Shown: piece by piece, positions 9,963 to 18,132 of the stretch
Layout of the letters: each line of letters starts with the position of its first letter
How positions within the stretch are numbered: the stretch's first letter is position 1
NCBI GenBank assembly: GCA_943912265.1
Contig: CALTTS010000002.1
Span: 186,001-250,000 of the forward strand
Length of the DNA: 64,000 bases
Origin: an uncultured Xanthomonas sp.
Lineage (GTDB): Bacteria > Pseudomonadota > Gammaproteobacteria > Xanthomonadales > Xanthomonadaceae
Direction of reading: 5' to 3'
Notes under the pieces: model-generated
What the model was told of the DNA's origin: nothing
The model's database searches: none
What the model saw: only the letters and a program-made list of their open reading frames with translations
Translations under genes and position numbers: made by a program

Positions 9963-10712
9963 TCACGGCATGTACATGCCGCCGTTGACGTGCAGGGTTT
10001 CGCCGGTGATGTAGCCGGCCGCCGGCCCGGCCAGGAAGGCCACCGCCTGGGCGATGTCCTCCGGGCTGCCGAGCCTGCCCAGCGCGATCTGGCCGAGCAT
10101 CGCCGCCTTGGCGTCCTCGGGCAGGCCGCGGGTCATGTCGGTGTCGATGAAGCCCGGCGCAACGACGTTCACGGTGATGCCGCGCGAACCGATCTCCTTG
10201 GCCAGCGACTTGGAGAAACCGATGATGCCGGCCTTGGCCGCCGCATAGTTGGCCTGCCCGGCGTTGCCGGTCAGCCCGATCACCGAGGCGATGTTGACGA
10301 TGCGGCCGTGGCGCGCCTTCATCATCCCGCGCAGCACCGCCTTGGAGGTGCGGAACACGCTGGACAGGTTGGTGTCGAGGATCGCCTGCCAGTCCTCGTC
10401 CTTCATCCGCATCAGCAGGCTGTCGCGGGTGATGCCGGCATTGTTGACGAGGATCGAGACCGGGCCGAATTCCGCGGCGATGCCCTCCACCAGCGTTTCG
10501 ACGGCGGCCGGCGCGGTGACGTCCAGCTCGCGCCCGTGGCCGCCGTGCGCGGCCAGGCGCTCGCCGATCGCGGCGGCGCCGGCGGCGCTGGTGGCGGTGC
10601 CAACGACGGTCGCGCCCTGCGCGGCCAGCAGGTCGGCGATGGCAGCGCCGATGCCGCGGCTGGCACCGGTGACCAGGGCGATCTCGCCCTGCAGCGGGAG
10701 GCTCCGGCTCAT
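9963..10712 (-). CDS. fabG: 3-oxoacyl-ACP reductase
   Basis: The 249-residue SDR enzyme reduces 3-ketoacyl-ACP with NADPH. The cofactor motif TGASRGIGAA starts near residue 15 and the catalytic residues Asn115, Ser143, Tyr156 and Lys160 are in place (SVIGLTGNAGQANYAAAKAG). Its ATG overlaps the fabD stop by 4 bp. The start MSRSLPLQGE is preferred over a Met five codons upstream that lies within fabD. Confidence 0.95.
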   Translation of the reverse strand: MSRSLPLQGEIALVTGASRGIGAAIADLLAAQGATVVGTATSAAGAAAIGERLAAHGGHGRELDVTAPAAVETLVEGIAAEFGPVSILVNNAGITRDSLLMRMKDEDWQAILDTNLSSVFRTSKAVLRGMMKARHGRIVNIASVIGLTGNAGQANYAAAKAGIIGFSKSLAKEIGSRGITVNVVAPGFIDTDMTRGLPEDAKAAMLGQIALGRLGSPEDIAQAVAFLAGPAAGYITGETLHVNGGMYMP

Positions 10713-11659
10713 GCGGCAACGGCCCATGCGTCGAGGGCGGCCTGCAGCTCGCCCGGGGTGCCCAGCGCGCGCGCGTCAAGGGCCTTGTCGATGCGCTTGA
10801 CCAGCCCGGTCAGCACCTTGCCGGGGCCGCATTCGCCGACGCGGCGCGCGCCGGCGTCGGCCAGCGCCTGCACGCATTCGCTCCAGCGCACCGGCTGGTA
10901 GAGCTGCTGCACCAGTGCCTCGCGGAGGCCGTCGAGGGTGGCGTGCACGCGGACGTCGGCGTTCTGCACCACCGGCAGCGCCGGCAGCTGCCAGTCCAGC
11001 CCGGCGATCGCGTCGGCCAGCCGGTTGGCGGCCTCGCGCATCAGCGGCGTGTGCGAAGGCACGCTGACCGCGAGCTTGACCGCCTTGCGCACGCCGCGCC
11101 CGGCCAGCAGCGCCAGGGCGCGGTCGACCGCCGCGGCATCGCCGCCGATGACGATCTGGCCCGGCGAGTTGTAGTTGGCCGGCACCACCACCTGCGAATC
11201 CGAAGCCTGCTCGCAGACCTCCTTGACCAGCGCCTCGTCGGCGCCGAGCACGGCGGCCATCGCGCCGGTGCCTTCGGGGGCGGCTTCCTGCATCAGTTGA
11301 CCACGCAGGCGGACCAGATGCGCGCCGTCCTTCAGCGACAACGCGCCCGCCGCCACCAGCGCGGTGTATTCGCCCAGGCTGTGGCCGGCCAGCCGTGCCG
11401 GCTTCGCGCCGCCCTGCTGCAGCCACACGCGCCACACGGCAATGCCCGCCGCCAGCAGCGCCGGCTGGGTGTATTCGGTGCGGTTGAGCATCTCGTCCGG
11501 ACCGCCCTGCGACAGCGCCCACAGGTCCACGCCCGCCCCGTCGGAGGCCTCGGCGAAGGTGTCGCGGACGACGGGATGCAACTCGGCCAGCTCGGCCAGC
11601 ATGCCCGGGGACTGGGAGCCCTGTCCCGGGAACACGAATGCCAGTGTCGTATCGGTCAC
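10709..11659 (-). CDS. fabD: malonyl-CoA:ACP transacylase
   Basis: The 316-residue enzyme loads malonate onto ACP. It has FPGQGSQ at residues 10-16 and the catalytic Ser94 in AGHSLGEYTALVAAG. The start is the GTG of TDTTLAFVFPGQG at 11659; no ATG is available near the conserved N-terminus. It is separated by 95 bp from the kinase-like gene and coupled to fabG by an ATGA overlap. Confidence 0.94.
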   Translation of the reverse strand: MTDTTLAFVFPGQGSQSPGMLAELAELHPVVRDTFAEASDGAGVDLWALSQGGPDEMLNRTEYTQPALLAAGIAVWRVWLQQGGAKPARLAGHSLGEYTALVAAGALSLKDGAHLVRLRGQLMQEAAPEGTGAMAAVLGADEALVKEVCEQASDSQVVVPANYNSPGQIVIGGDAAAVDRALALLAGRGVRKAVKLAVSVPSHTPLMREAANRLADAIAGLDWQLPALPVVQNADVRVHATLDGLREALVQQLYQPVRWSECVQALADAGARRVGECGPGKVLTGLVKRIDKALDARALGTPGELQAALDAWAVAA

Positions 11660-11754
11660 TCGATGGTCCAGCAGCGTGAAAACGAGCGGCGATGATACGT
11701 GCCAAACCGCCCGGGCGTCTGTACCCGGGCGTATGCCGCGCGCCGGCGCCGGCC

Positions 11755-12543
11755 TCAGACGAACGGCTTGAGCAGGTCCAGCTCGCCGTCGAGCAGCCAG
11801 TCGCACGCGAGCAGCGCCGCGACCAGCAGCGGCAGCGTGCTGGCCGAATGCACGACGAAGATGGCATGCGCCAGCGCGCGCGCCGAACGCCCCAGCCGCA
11901 ACGCCAGCCGCGCCACGCCGCCGAGGCGCCCGGCGGTCTCGCCGGCCTGGCGGCGCACGCCGGCCTGCTCGCCGCGCATCGCCTCGCGCATCAGCGCGGT
12001 CAGTGCATCCGGGCGCGCGTCGTAGAAACCGGCCACGCCGTAGCCGAACATCAGCCAGTCGCGCGCCTGCGCCTGCTCCAGCGACATCACCTCGAGCGGA
12101 TCCTCCTCGAAGTCGAGGAAGCCGACCCGGCCGTCGGCCCAGGTCATGTTGCGCGGCACCGGCTGGCCGAAATACGCGCCCTTGCGGTGGCCGTCGGCGA
12201 TCGCGGCCAGCGCGGCGGCCACCAGCGCATCCAGCCGCGCCGGATCGTCGCGGACCCGGCGCAGGCAGGCGTTGAACGAATCGCCGGTATCGCTGAGCAC
12301 CAGGGTGTCGCCGGCCTGCCCGATCACCCGCGGCACGTTCACCTGCTGGGTTTCCAGTTCGCCCAGCCGGCGCGCCTCGATCTCGCGCGCCGCCGCGCCG
12401 CCATGATGCGGCGGCGGCCGCAGCGCCGGCAGGTGCAGGCGATCGGCCACGAAGCGCAGGCTCGCCAGCGCCAGGCGCCGGGAGCCGGTGCCGTAACGCT
12501 TGAGCCAGGCGCGCTGGCCTTCGATGTAGATGGGTTCGGCCAT
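11755..12543 (-). CDS. protein-kinase-like fold protein inserted in the fab operon
   Basis: The 262-residue product has a reduced kinase-like fold resembling KdkA/InaA/RIO-type phosphotransferases. Visible parts are Lys15 in AWLKRYGTG (possible ATP-site Lys), a helix-C-like AREIEARRLGELETQQVNV (52-70), a hinge LVLSDTGDSF (81-90), the catalytic-loop-like HRKGAYFGQPVPRN (119-132) and FLDFEED (142-148) as the metal-binding loop. Where active kinases have HGDLxxxN this protein has FGQPVPRN, so the catalytic Asp position is Gln127, while Asn132 and Asp144 remain. The C-terminal quarter is hydrophobic (HAIFVVHSASTLPLLVAALL) and could touch the membrane. It lies between fabH (64 bp) and fabD (95 bp) on the same strand. 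Substrate is unknown. Confidence 0.7.
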   Translation of the reverse strand: MAEPIYIEGQRAWLKRYGTGSRRLALASLRFVADRLHLPALRPPPHHGGAAAREIEARRLGELETQQVNVPRVIGQAGDTLVLSDTGDSFNACLRRVRDDPARLDALVAAALAAIADGHRKGAYFGQPVPRNMTWADGRVGFLDFEEDPLEVMSLEQAQARDWLMFGYGVAGFYDARPDALTALMREAMRGEQAGVRRQAGETAGRLGGVARLALRLGRSARALAHAIFVVHSASTLPLLVAALLACDWLLDGELDLLKPFV

Positions 12544-12607
12544 TGGTCAACCTCCGTGCGGCCCGTCGCGCGGCGCGCGCGGGGCTGGGATCGGGATCGG
12601 CCGCCGA

Positions 12608-13588
12608 TCAATAGCGCAGCAGCACCGAACCCCAGGTGAAGCCGCCGCCGAAGGCTTCCAGCAGCAGCAGCTGGCCGCGCTGCACGCGGCCGTCGCGCAC
12701 CGCGGTGTCCAGCGCCAGCGGCACCGACCCGGACGAGGTGTTGCCGTGCTTGTCCACGGTCACCACCACCTGCTCCATCGGCATGTCCAGCCGCTTGGCG
12801 GTGGCCTCGATGATGCGCAGGTTGGCCTGGTGCGGGATCAGCCAGTCCAGGTCGTGCTTGGCCAGGCCGTGGGCGGCCAGGGTTTCGTCGACCACGCCGT
12901 CCAGCGCCTTCACCGCGTACTTGAAGACGTCGTTGCCGCTCATGTTGATGCGCACGCCGGCGTTGGGCTCGCCCGGCTTGAAGCCGACCGACACGCCCAC
13001 CGGGTTCCACAGCAATTCCTTCTTGCTGCCGTCGGCATGCAGATGGGTGCCGAGGATGCCGGTTTCGCGATCGGCCTTCAGCACCACCGCACCGGCACCG
13101 TCGCCGAACAGCACGCAGGTGGTGCGCTCGCTCCAGTCGACCATCCGAGTCAGCGTTTCCGAACCGATCACCAGCGCCGTGCGGGCATCGCCGCTGCGGA
13201 TGAACTTGTCGGCCACCGACAAGGCATAGATGAAGCCCGAGCAGGCCGCGTTGACGTCGAACGCGGTGCAGCCCAGCGCGCCGAGCCGGGCCTGGATCAG
13301 GCAGGCCGTGGACGGGAACACCAGATCCGGCGTGGTCGTGCCGACCACGATCAGGTCGAGGTCGCCGGGATCGACGCCGGCCGCCTCAAGCGCGCGGCGC
13401 GCGGCCTCGACGCCGAGGTCGCCGGTGGTCTGTCCGTCGGCGGCAACATGCCGCTCGCGGATGCCGGTGCGGCTGCGGATCCACTCGTCGCTGGTATCGA
13501 CGAACCGGGACAGGTCGTCGTTGGTCAGCACCTTTTCGGGCAAATAGCTGCCGGTGCCGGCGATCCTCGAGTAGATCCGCTCGCTCAT
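12608..13588 (-). CDS. fabH: 3-oxoacyl-ACP synthase III (KAS III)
   Basis: The 326-residue initiating condensing enzyme joins acetyl-CoA with malonyl-ACP. The Cys-His-Asn triad is Cys116 in NAACSGFIYAL, His253 in IPHQANLRII and Asn283 in HGNTSSGSVP. Length and start MSERIYSRIAG match the family. plsX, normally just upstream in enterobacteria, is absent; rpmF is the direct neighbour. Confidence 0.95.
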   Translation of the reverse strand: MSERIYSRIAGTGSYLPEKVLTNDDLSRFVDTSDEWIRSRTGIRERHVAADGQTTGDLGVEAARRALEAAGVDPGDLDLIVVGTTTPDLVFPSTACLIQARLGALGCTAFDVNAACSGFIYALSVADKFIRSGDARTALVIGSETLTRMVDWSERTTCVLFGDGAGAVVLKADRETGILGTHLHADGSKKELLWNPVGVSVGFKPGEPNAGVRINMSGNDVFKYAVKALDGVVDETLAAHGLAKHDLDWLIPHQANLRIIEATAKRLDMPMEQVVVTVDKHGNTSSGSVPLALDTAVRDGRVQRGQLLLLEAFGGGFTWGSVLLRY

Positions 13589-13608
13589 GCTGGTTCCCGT
13601 TGTGCGCA

Positions 13609-13626
13609 GCCCCGCCGGAGCGGGGC
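13609..13626 (-). promoter_or_regulatory. hairpin in the rpmF-fabH gap
   Basis: A perfect 7-bp stem (GCCCCGC/GCGGGGC) with a 4-nt loop stands 20 bp upstream of the fabH start and downstream of rpmF. It lacks a U-tract. It could moderate read-through or protect the rpmF 3' end. Confidence 0.35.
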
Positions 13627-13681
13627 AGAAGTGTCCATCCGCCGCATCCGCACGGGCGCGACGCGCCCGCGCGAAGCCGGA

Positions 13682-13876
13682 TCAGTCTTCTTCGACCGCC
13701 GAGGTCTTGGTCTCGATCACCTTCTTGCCGCGGTAGTAGCCGTCGGCGGTGACGTGGTGGCGCAGATGGGTCTCGCCGCTGGTCGGGTCGGTCGACAGCT
13801 GCTTGGCGGACAGGGCGTCATGGGCGCGGCGCTGGCCGCGGCGGGACGGGGTGACACGGGATTTCTGGACAGCCAT
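13682..13876 (-). CDS. rpmF: 50S ribosomal protein L32
   Basis: The 64-residue basic protein starts MAVQKSRVTPSRRGQRRAHD and contains SGETHLRHHVTADGYYRGKK, the L32 signature in the Cys-free form common in gammaproteobacteria. It follows yceD, as in most proteobacteria. A TAAAAT hexamer about 30 bp upstream (13904-13909, minus strand) could be a -10 for an extra promoter, but no good -35 was seen. Confidence 0.96.
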   Translation of the reverse strand: MAVQKSRVTPSRRGQRRAHDALSAKQLSTDPTSGETHLRHHVTADGYYRGKKVIETKTSAVEED

Positions 13877-14046
13877 GGGATTGCTCCAAAGTCGGATGGG
13901 CGGATTTTATCAGGCCGCCGCGGTGAATCGTGTTCCTGCGTGGGGCTTTTTGCAGCCGGCCCCGCTTGCGTCGAATCAGGTCCCGGGCCGGGCCGGGCGG
14001 CAACCGCCGCCGGTTCGGTCCGCCCGGACCGGCGGACGCGCGCCGG

Positions 14047-14574
14047 TCACGAGGGTTTCTTCAGCGCCGCCAGCGCCGCGAACGGGCTGACGGCAGCGGT
14101 TTCGTCCTGCGGTGCCGACCATTCCTGCGCCACCGCCTCGCTGTCCGGGGACAGCGCGACCACCGGCACCGCCAGCACCAGCTCGTCCTCGACCAGATCG
14201 GCCGGGCGCAGCATCCCGTCGGCCGGCACCAGCAGCGGTTCGTAGCCGGGCGGCAGCGCCGCCTCCTCCGCCTCGTCGCGGATCAGGCCGAGCCGCTGCA
14301 CCGTCTTCACCGGGAACGGGAAGCGCCGCAGCGTGCGCTGGCATTCCAGCGGCAGCGCGGCCTCGACTTCCAGTTCCACGTAGGGCGTGCGCAGCACCTC
14401 GTCGCGATCGAAGGCCAGCCGGAACCGGCACTCGCCGGCGTCGTCGACCAGACTGCCGCGCAGGCGCGGCATCGCCGACAGCGGCAGGACGCCCTCGAAC
14501 TGCCGGCGCGCCGCCACCATCCGCCAGGCATCCAGCACCTCGGGCACACGCGGTTCGGGAGCGTTCGCGGACAT
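14047..14574 (-). CDS. yceD: 23S rRNA accumulation protein YceD (DUF177)
   Basis: The 175-residue protein has the DUF177 core: QFEGVLPLSAMPRLRG, then ECQRTLRRFPFPVKT and an acidic C-terminal part (LVEDELVLAVPVVALSP). YceD is needed for normal 23S rRNA levels in E. coli and plants and is nearly always encoded next to rpmF, as here. It is the first gene of the operon; the ATG at 14574 lies 10 bp after the -10 box of a strong promoter, implying a very short leader. Confidence 0.88.
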   Translation of the reverse strand: MSANAPEPRVPEVLDAWRMVAARRQFEGVLPLSAMPRLRGSLVDDAGECRFRLAFDRDEVLRTPYVELEVEAALPLECQRTLRRFPFPVKTVQRLGLIRDEAEEAALPPGYEPLLVPADGMLRPADLVEDELVLAVPVVALSPDSEAVAQEWSAPQDETAAVSPFAALAALKKPS

Positions 14575-14584
14575 AAGCCGATGA

Positions 14585-14613
14585 ATGTTAGAGATGGCCC
14601 CGCGGCATGTCAA
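14585..14613 (-). promoter_or_regulatory. sigma-70 promoter of the yceD-rpmF-fab operon
   Basis: On the minus strand TTGACA (14608-14613) is a perfect -35, followed after exactly 17 bp by TAACAT (14585-14590) as -10. The yceD ATG begins 10 bp further on, so the transcript would have a leader of only about 4-5 nt. It is the best promoter match noticed in the window, and it sits in the short divergent gap before maf. Confidence 0.7.
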
Positions 14614-14688
14614 ACCGCCGCCCCGCACATGGCGCGACGGCGGCGCACGCGCCAGACTTCCTCCCGTCTCCCGGACACGCCCGCCCCG

Positions 14689-15261
14689 ATGCCTGCCCTG
14701 ATCCTCGCCTCGACCTCCCGCTACCGCCGCGAACTGCTGCAGCGCCTGCGCCTGCCCTTCGACACCGCCCGGCCGGAGGTGGACGAAACCCCGCTGCCGG
14801 ACGAGCTGCCCGCCCGGCTCGCCATGCGCCTGGCCCGCGCCAAGGCCGCCGCGATCGCCGCCGCGCACGCGCAGGCCTGGGTCATCGGCTCGGACCAGGT
14901 GGCCGAACTGGATGGCCGGCCGCTCGGCAAGCCCGGCGATCGCGCCGGCGCGCTGGCCCAGCTGGCCGCCATGTCCGGCAGGACCGTGCACTTCCACACC
15001 GCCGTCTGCGTGATGCGCGGCGACGCGGCACATGCCGCGATGGACCTGACCCGGGTCCGTTTCCGCGCCCTGTCGGCCGCGGAGATCGGACGCTACGTCG
15101 ATGCCGAGCAGCCGTTCGACTGCGCCGGCAGCTTCAAGAGCGAAGGCCTCGGCATCTGCCTGTTCGAGGCGATCGAATCGGCCGACCCCACCGCCCTCGT
15201 CGGCCTGCCGCTGATCGCCACCGCCACCCTGCTGCGCGAGGCCGGCTACGCCTTGCCCTGA
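14689..15261 (+). CDS. Maf-family nucleotide pyrophosphatase, YceF type (7-methyl-GTP)
   Basis: The 190-residue Maf protein starts with LILASTSRYRRELLQRL, with the conserved SxxRxxLL. It has EVDETPLPDE, WVIGSDQVAELDGRPLGKP and GSFKSEGLGICLFE. These residues fit the YceF subgroup, which hydrolyses m7GTP and related nucleotides, rather than the dTTP/UTP-specific YhdE group. It is divergent from yceD, its classical neighbour in gammaproteobacteria. MPALILAS is chosen as start because nothing upstream in the frame is conserved. Confidence 0.88.
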   Translation: MPALILASTSRYRRELLQRLRLPFDTARPEVDETPLPDELPARLAMRLARAKAAAIAAAHAQAWVIGSDQVAELDGRPLGKPGDRAGALAQLAAMSGRTVHFHTAVCVMRGDAAHAAMDLTRVRFRALSAAEIGRYVDAEQPFDCAGSFKSEGLGICLFEAIESADPTALVGLPLIATATLLREAGYALP

Positions 15262-15269
15262 GCCACGCC

Positions 15270-17114
15270 TCAATCCGCCAGCCGCACCCTGCACCACTGA
15301 TAGGGAATTTCCTCGCGGCCGATCCAGGCCGGCAACCGACGACACGAAGCGCTCTCGAGGACGAATCCGCGCTGCGCCAAGCGCATGTTCGCATCGATGC
15401 GAATCGCCGCATCCAGTGCCGGCACATCCGTCGCCGTCCCGGGCGCAAGCGCCAACAGGCAGCGGCCATCCGGCGCACGCTCCAAGGAAGATCCCTTCAA
15501 CACCCGATGCCGGACCAACCACCCGAGAGTTCCGCATCGCGGCTGCCGATCCAGGCCGAATCGCGCGGCCCATGCGTTCCAGCCGGCAATGCGCACGGCC
15601 TTGCGGTCGACTTCGGCGTCCAGCATGGCGTACAGCGCGGGCCGCTCACGAGCCATGTCCCGCAAGCGCATGGCATAGGCCGGCGACTCGGGGAAATTCG
15701 ATGCAACCGATGCATAAGCGGCTTCAGGCGGAAGCAGCGGCACTCTCCATGCCTGCGGCTCGCCCCCCACCAGCAGAACCATGCTGCGCGCCGGGACCGG
15801 CATGTCCGGCTCCTGCAGCGCGAACGCCTTCGATGCCCACGGCTCGTGCCGCCAATCGGCCCATCCCCACGCCGCCGCCAGCGCGCAGGCGATCACGGCC
15901 ACGGCGCTGGAACGTTCGCCCCATCCGACCGGCAGGACAAATCGGCACCCCAGCCAGATCAGCGCCGGAGACAGCAGCTCCAGCACGACCAGATACCGGT
16001 GGATGCTGAACAACACCTGCCAGAGAAGGTAGGCCGTAACGAAAAACACCAGCACGAAAGGCAGGGCAGCCGGCATCGCCTCCGCCCCCTTCCGCTTCAC
16101 GAGCCCCCGCAACACCGCCGCCCAGGCAAGCAGGTACAACACGCCCCAGCTGATCTGGCGCAACGGAATCTCGCTGATCCTTCGCGGAGACAAGGTGAAA
16201 ACCCAGGGCCAGAGCACCTGCTCGCCCCAGGTGCGCGGCAACCAGCGCATGTCGGCAATCGCCACCGGCTGCGCGAGCGGGCCATGGAATGCCGCATTGA
16301 ACTGCGGGAACAGCGGATTGCCGAAAATCTCCCACATCTTGAAATACCAATGACCGGCGAGCAGCACGAACGCCACGCAAGCCGACATCGTCAATATCGC
16401 CCCGCCCGCAACGCGTGTCCGCCAGCAGCCGCCGGCACCCAGCACCGCCACGCCGAGCGCGGCCGCATACAAGGCATTGGTCAACTTGAAGGCCACCGCC
16501 ACGCCAAGGCCAACCCCTGCCAGCCCCCAGGCCATGACGGCGGCGCGATTGATCACGCCATGCCGCCGCGCCTGCATGGCCAGCGCAAGCGCTGCCAGCA
16601 CGAATCCGGCCGTGAGGTTGTCCCCCATCGTGTTGCCGAACTCGGACAGGAACGCCGCCGTGCACATCCCCGCAAACGCCAGCAGGGGAGTCAAGCGCGC
16701 GCGTTCCCGCCGCCCCTCGAGAAGCTGCCAGACCACCCAGGCCAGGGGCACGAACACGGCCCCGTGCAGCACCCCCATGACGAAACCGCCCCCCGGAGCA
16801 GGCAGGCCCGTCATGAGGCCGACGTGCAGCACGTCCAGCAACGGGCTGAAATAACTCTGCATCTGCGCCGGCGCCAGATCCAGCGCGATGCGGCCCTGCA
16901 ACCACGCATGGCCGTTGTAGAAGTGATAGTTGCGCAGATCCCAATTGGCGTCCTGCCCGCGCAGCAGGGAAACAACGCCGCCCGCCAGCATCGCCACGAT
17001 CGCGGCGGAAACCGCCTTCCTGCGCGAATCGAACGCGAAATGCCGCTCGAGCCAAACACCCCAGGACATCCACGCCGCCCGCACCCGCATCGTCATTGCG
17101 CCCCATGAACTCAT
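15270..17114 (-). CDS. polytopic membrane glycosyltransferase-like protein
   Basis: The 614-residue protein has about ten hydrophobic segments, an early lumenal loop with NWDLRNYHFYNGHAW and a C-terminal soluble tail of about 150 residues. The DLRNYHFYN segment and topology resemble bacterial GT-C enzymes (GT87/DUF2029-like) that use polyprenyl-phosphate sugars. The start at 17114 overlaps the GT2 stop by 4 bp (ATGA), so the two are coupled. The exact family and sugar are not known. The C-terminal part of the next-but-one gene (18133-19974) has a comparable soluble tail. Confidence 0.6.
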   Translation of the reverse strand: MSSWGAMTMRVRAAWMSWGVWLERHFAFDSRRKAVSAAIVAMLAGGVVSLLRGQDANWDLRNYHFYNGHAWLQGRIALDLAPAQMQSYFSPLLDVLHVGLMTGLPAPGGGFVMGVLHGAVFVPLAWVVWQLLEGRRERARLTPLLAFAGMCTAAFLSEFGNTMGDNLTAGFVLAALALAMQARRHGVINRAAVMAWGLAGVGLGVAVAFKLTNALYAAALGVAVLGAGGCWRTRVAGGAILTMSACVAFVLLAGHWYFKMWEIFGNPLFPQFNAAFHGPLAQPVAIADMRWLPRTWGEQVLWPWVFTLSPRRISEIPLRQISWGVLYLLAWAAVLRGLVKRKGAEAMPAALPFVLVFFVTAYLLWQVLFSIHRYLVVLELLSPALIWLGCRFVLPVGWGERSSAVAVIACALAAAWGWADWRHEPWASKAFALQEPDMPVPARSMVLLVGGEPQAWRVPLLPPEAAYASVASNFPESPAYAMRLRDMARERPALYAMLDAEVDRKAVRIAGWNAWAARFGLDRQPRCGTLGWLVRHRVLKGSSLERAPDGRCLLALAPGTATDVPALDAAIRIDANMRLAQRGFVLESASCRRLPAWIGREEIPYQWCRVRLAD

Positions 17115-18106
17115 TGCCCGCTCTCCGCATCCATTTGCCGGGCTGTGGACATCGACAGGTAACGCAGATGCTTGGCTTCGATGCGCCCCCGCGTGACGGT
17201 ATCGAGAATCAGCCCGCAGCCGAGCAGCAGCACGCCGAGCAGAACCAGCGTCGCGCACAGCACCGCGGTCGGCAGGCGCGGCACCAGCCCCGTGCTCGCA
17301 TAGGTCTCGAACAGGGGCCACGCAAGCCCCAGCGAAACCAGTGTGCACGCGAGAAACCCGATGCCGAAAAAGGCCAGCGGCCGCTCCTCCTTGAACAGGC
17401 GCAACATCGTCATCAGGATCCTCCAGCCGTCACGCCACGTGCTGAGCTTGCTGTGCGAGCCCTGCGGCCTTGCCCCGTAGCGCGTCGGCACCTCGGCCAC
17501 CGGCATCCTCAGCTGCAGGGCATGCATGGCCAGTTCTGTCTCGATTTCGAACCCGGCCGAGTGGGCGGCGAACGATTTGACGTAGCGGCGCGAGAACACG
17601 CGGTAACCGGACAGCAGGTCATCAAACCGGGAACCGAACAGCAGCCCGGCAAACCCCGTCAACAGCCGGTTGCCCATCCGATGGCCGGAGCGGTACGCGG
17701 CTTGATCGTCCGCGGCACGTGCGCCCACCACCATGTCCAGCGGCCCATCGATCAGTTGCTGGATGAGCCCCGGAGCAGCGGATGCGTCATAGGTGTCGTC
17801 ACCATCCACCAGCACGTAGATGTCGGCGTCCAGATCGGCAAAGCCGCGCCTGACGACGTTGCCCTTCCCCTGCAGCCTCACCTGGTGCACCCGCGCTCCG
17901 GCGCCATGCGCCACCGCGGAAGTCCGGTCAGACGAGTTGTTGTCGAATACGTGGATCGCCGCATGCGGCAACGCCGCGGAAAAATCCGCCACCACCTTCG
18001 CGATGGTGGCCTCCTCGTCGTGACACGGGATGATGACCGCGACGTGCGGCCGACCCGGAGACTGCATGCTTTCCGAACATGACGATCTGTTCATTCCGTG
18101 CCCCAT
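17111..18106 (-). CDS. GT2 family dolichyl/polyprenyl-phosphate sugar transferase
   Basis: The 331-residue enzyme has a GT-A domain with VAVIIPCHDEEATIAKVV, FDNNSSDRTS and the metal-binding DGDDTYD. Two hydrophobic segments follow at the C-terminus (PLAFFGIGFLACTLVSLGLA and AVLCATLVLLGVLLLGCGLI). This is the architecture of polyprenyl-phosphate glycosyltransferases (DPM1/GtrB type), which make the lipid-linked sugar donor for GT-C enzymes such as its two neighbours. MGHGMNRSS at 18106 is chosen because GGAAGGGG lies just upstream. Confidence 0.82.
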   Translation of the reverse strand: MGHGMNRSSCSESMQSPGRPHVAVIIPCHDEEATIAKVVADFSAALPHAAIHVFDNNSSDRTSAVAHGAGARVHQVRLQGKGNVVRRGFADLDADIYVLVDGDDTYDASAAPGLIQQLIDGPLDMVVGARAADDQAAYRSGHRMGNRLLTGFAGLLFGSRFDDLLSGYRVFSRRYVKSFAAHSAGFEIETELAMHALQLRMPVAEVPTRYGARPQGSHSKLSTWRDGWRILMTMLRLFKEERPLAFFGIGFLACTLVSLGLAWPLFETYASTGLVPRLPTAVLCATLVLLGVLLLGCGLILDTVTRGRIEAKHLRYLSMSTARQMDAESGQ

Positions 18107-18132
18107 TTCCCCTTCCGAAATCCAGCCAGCGC

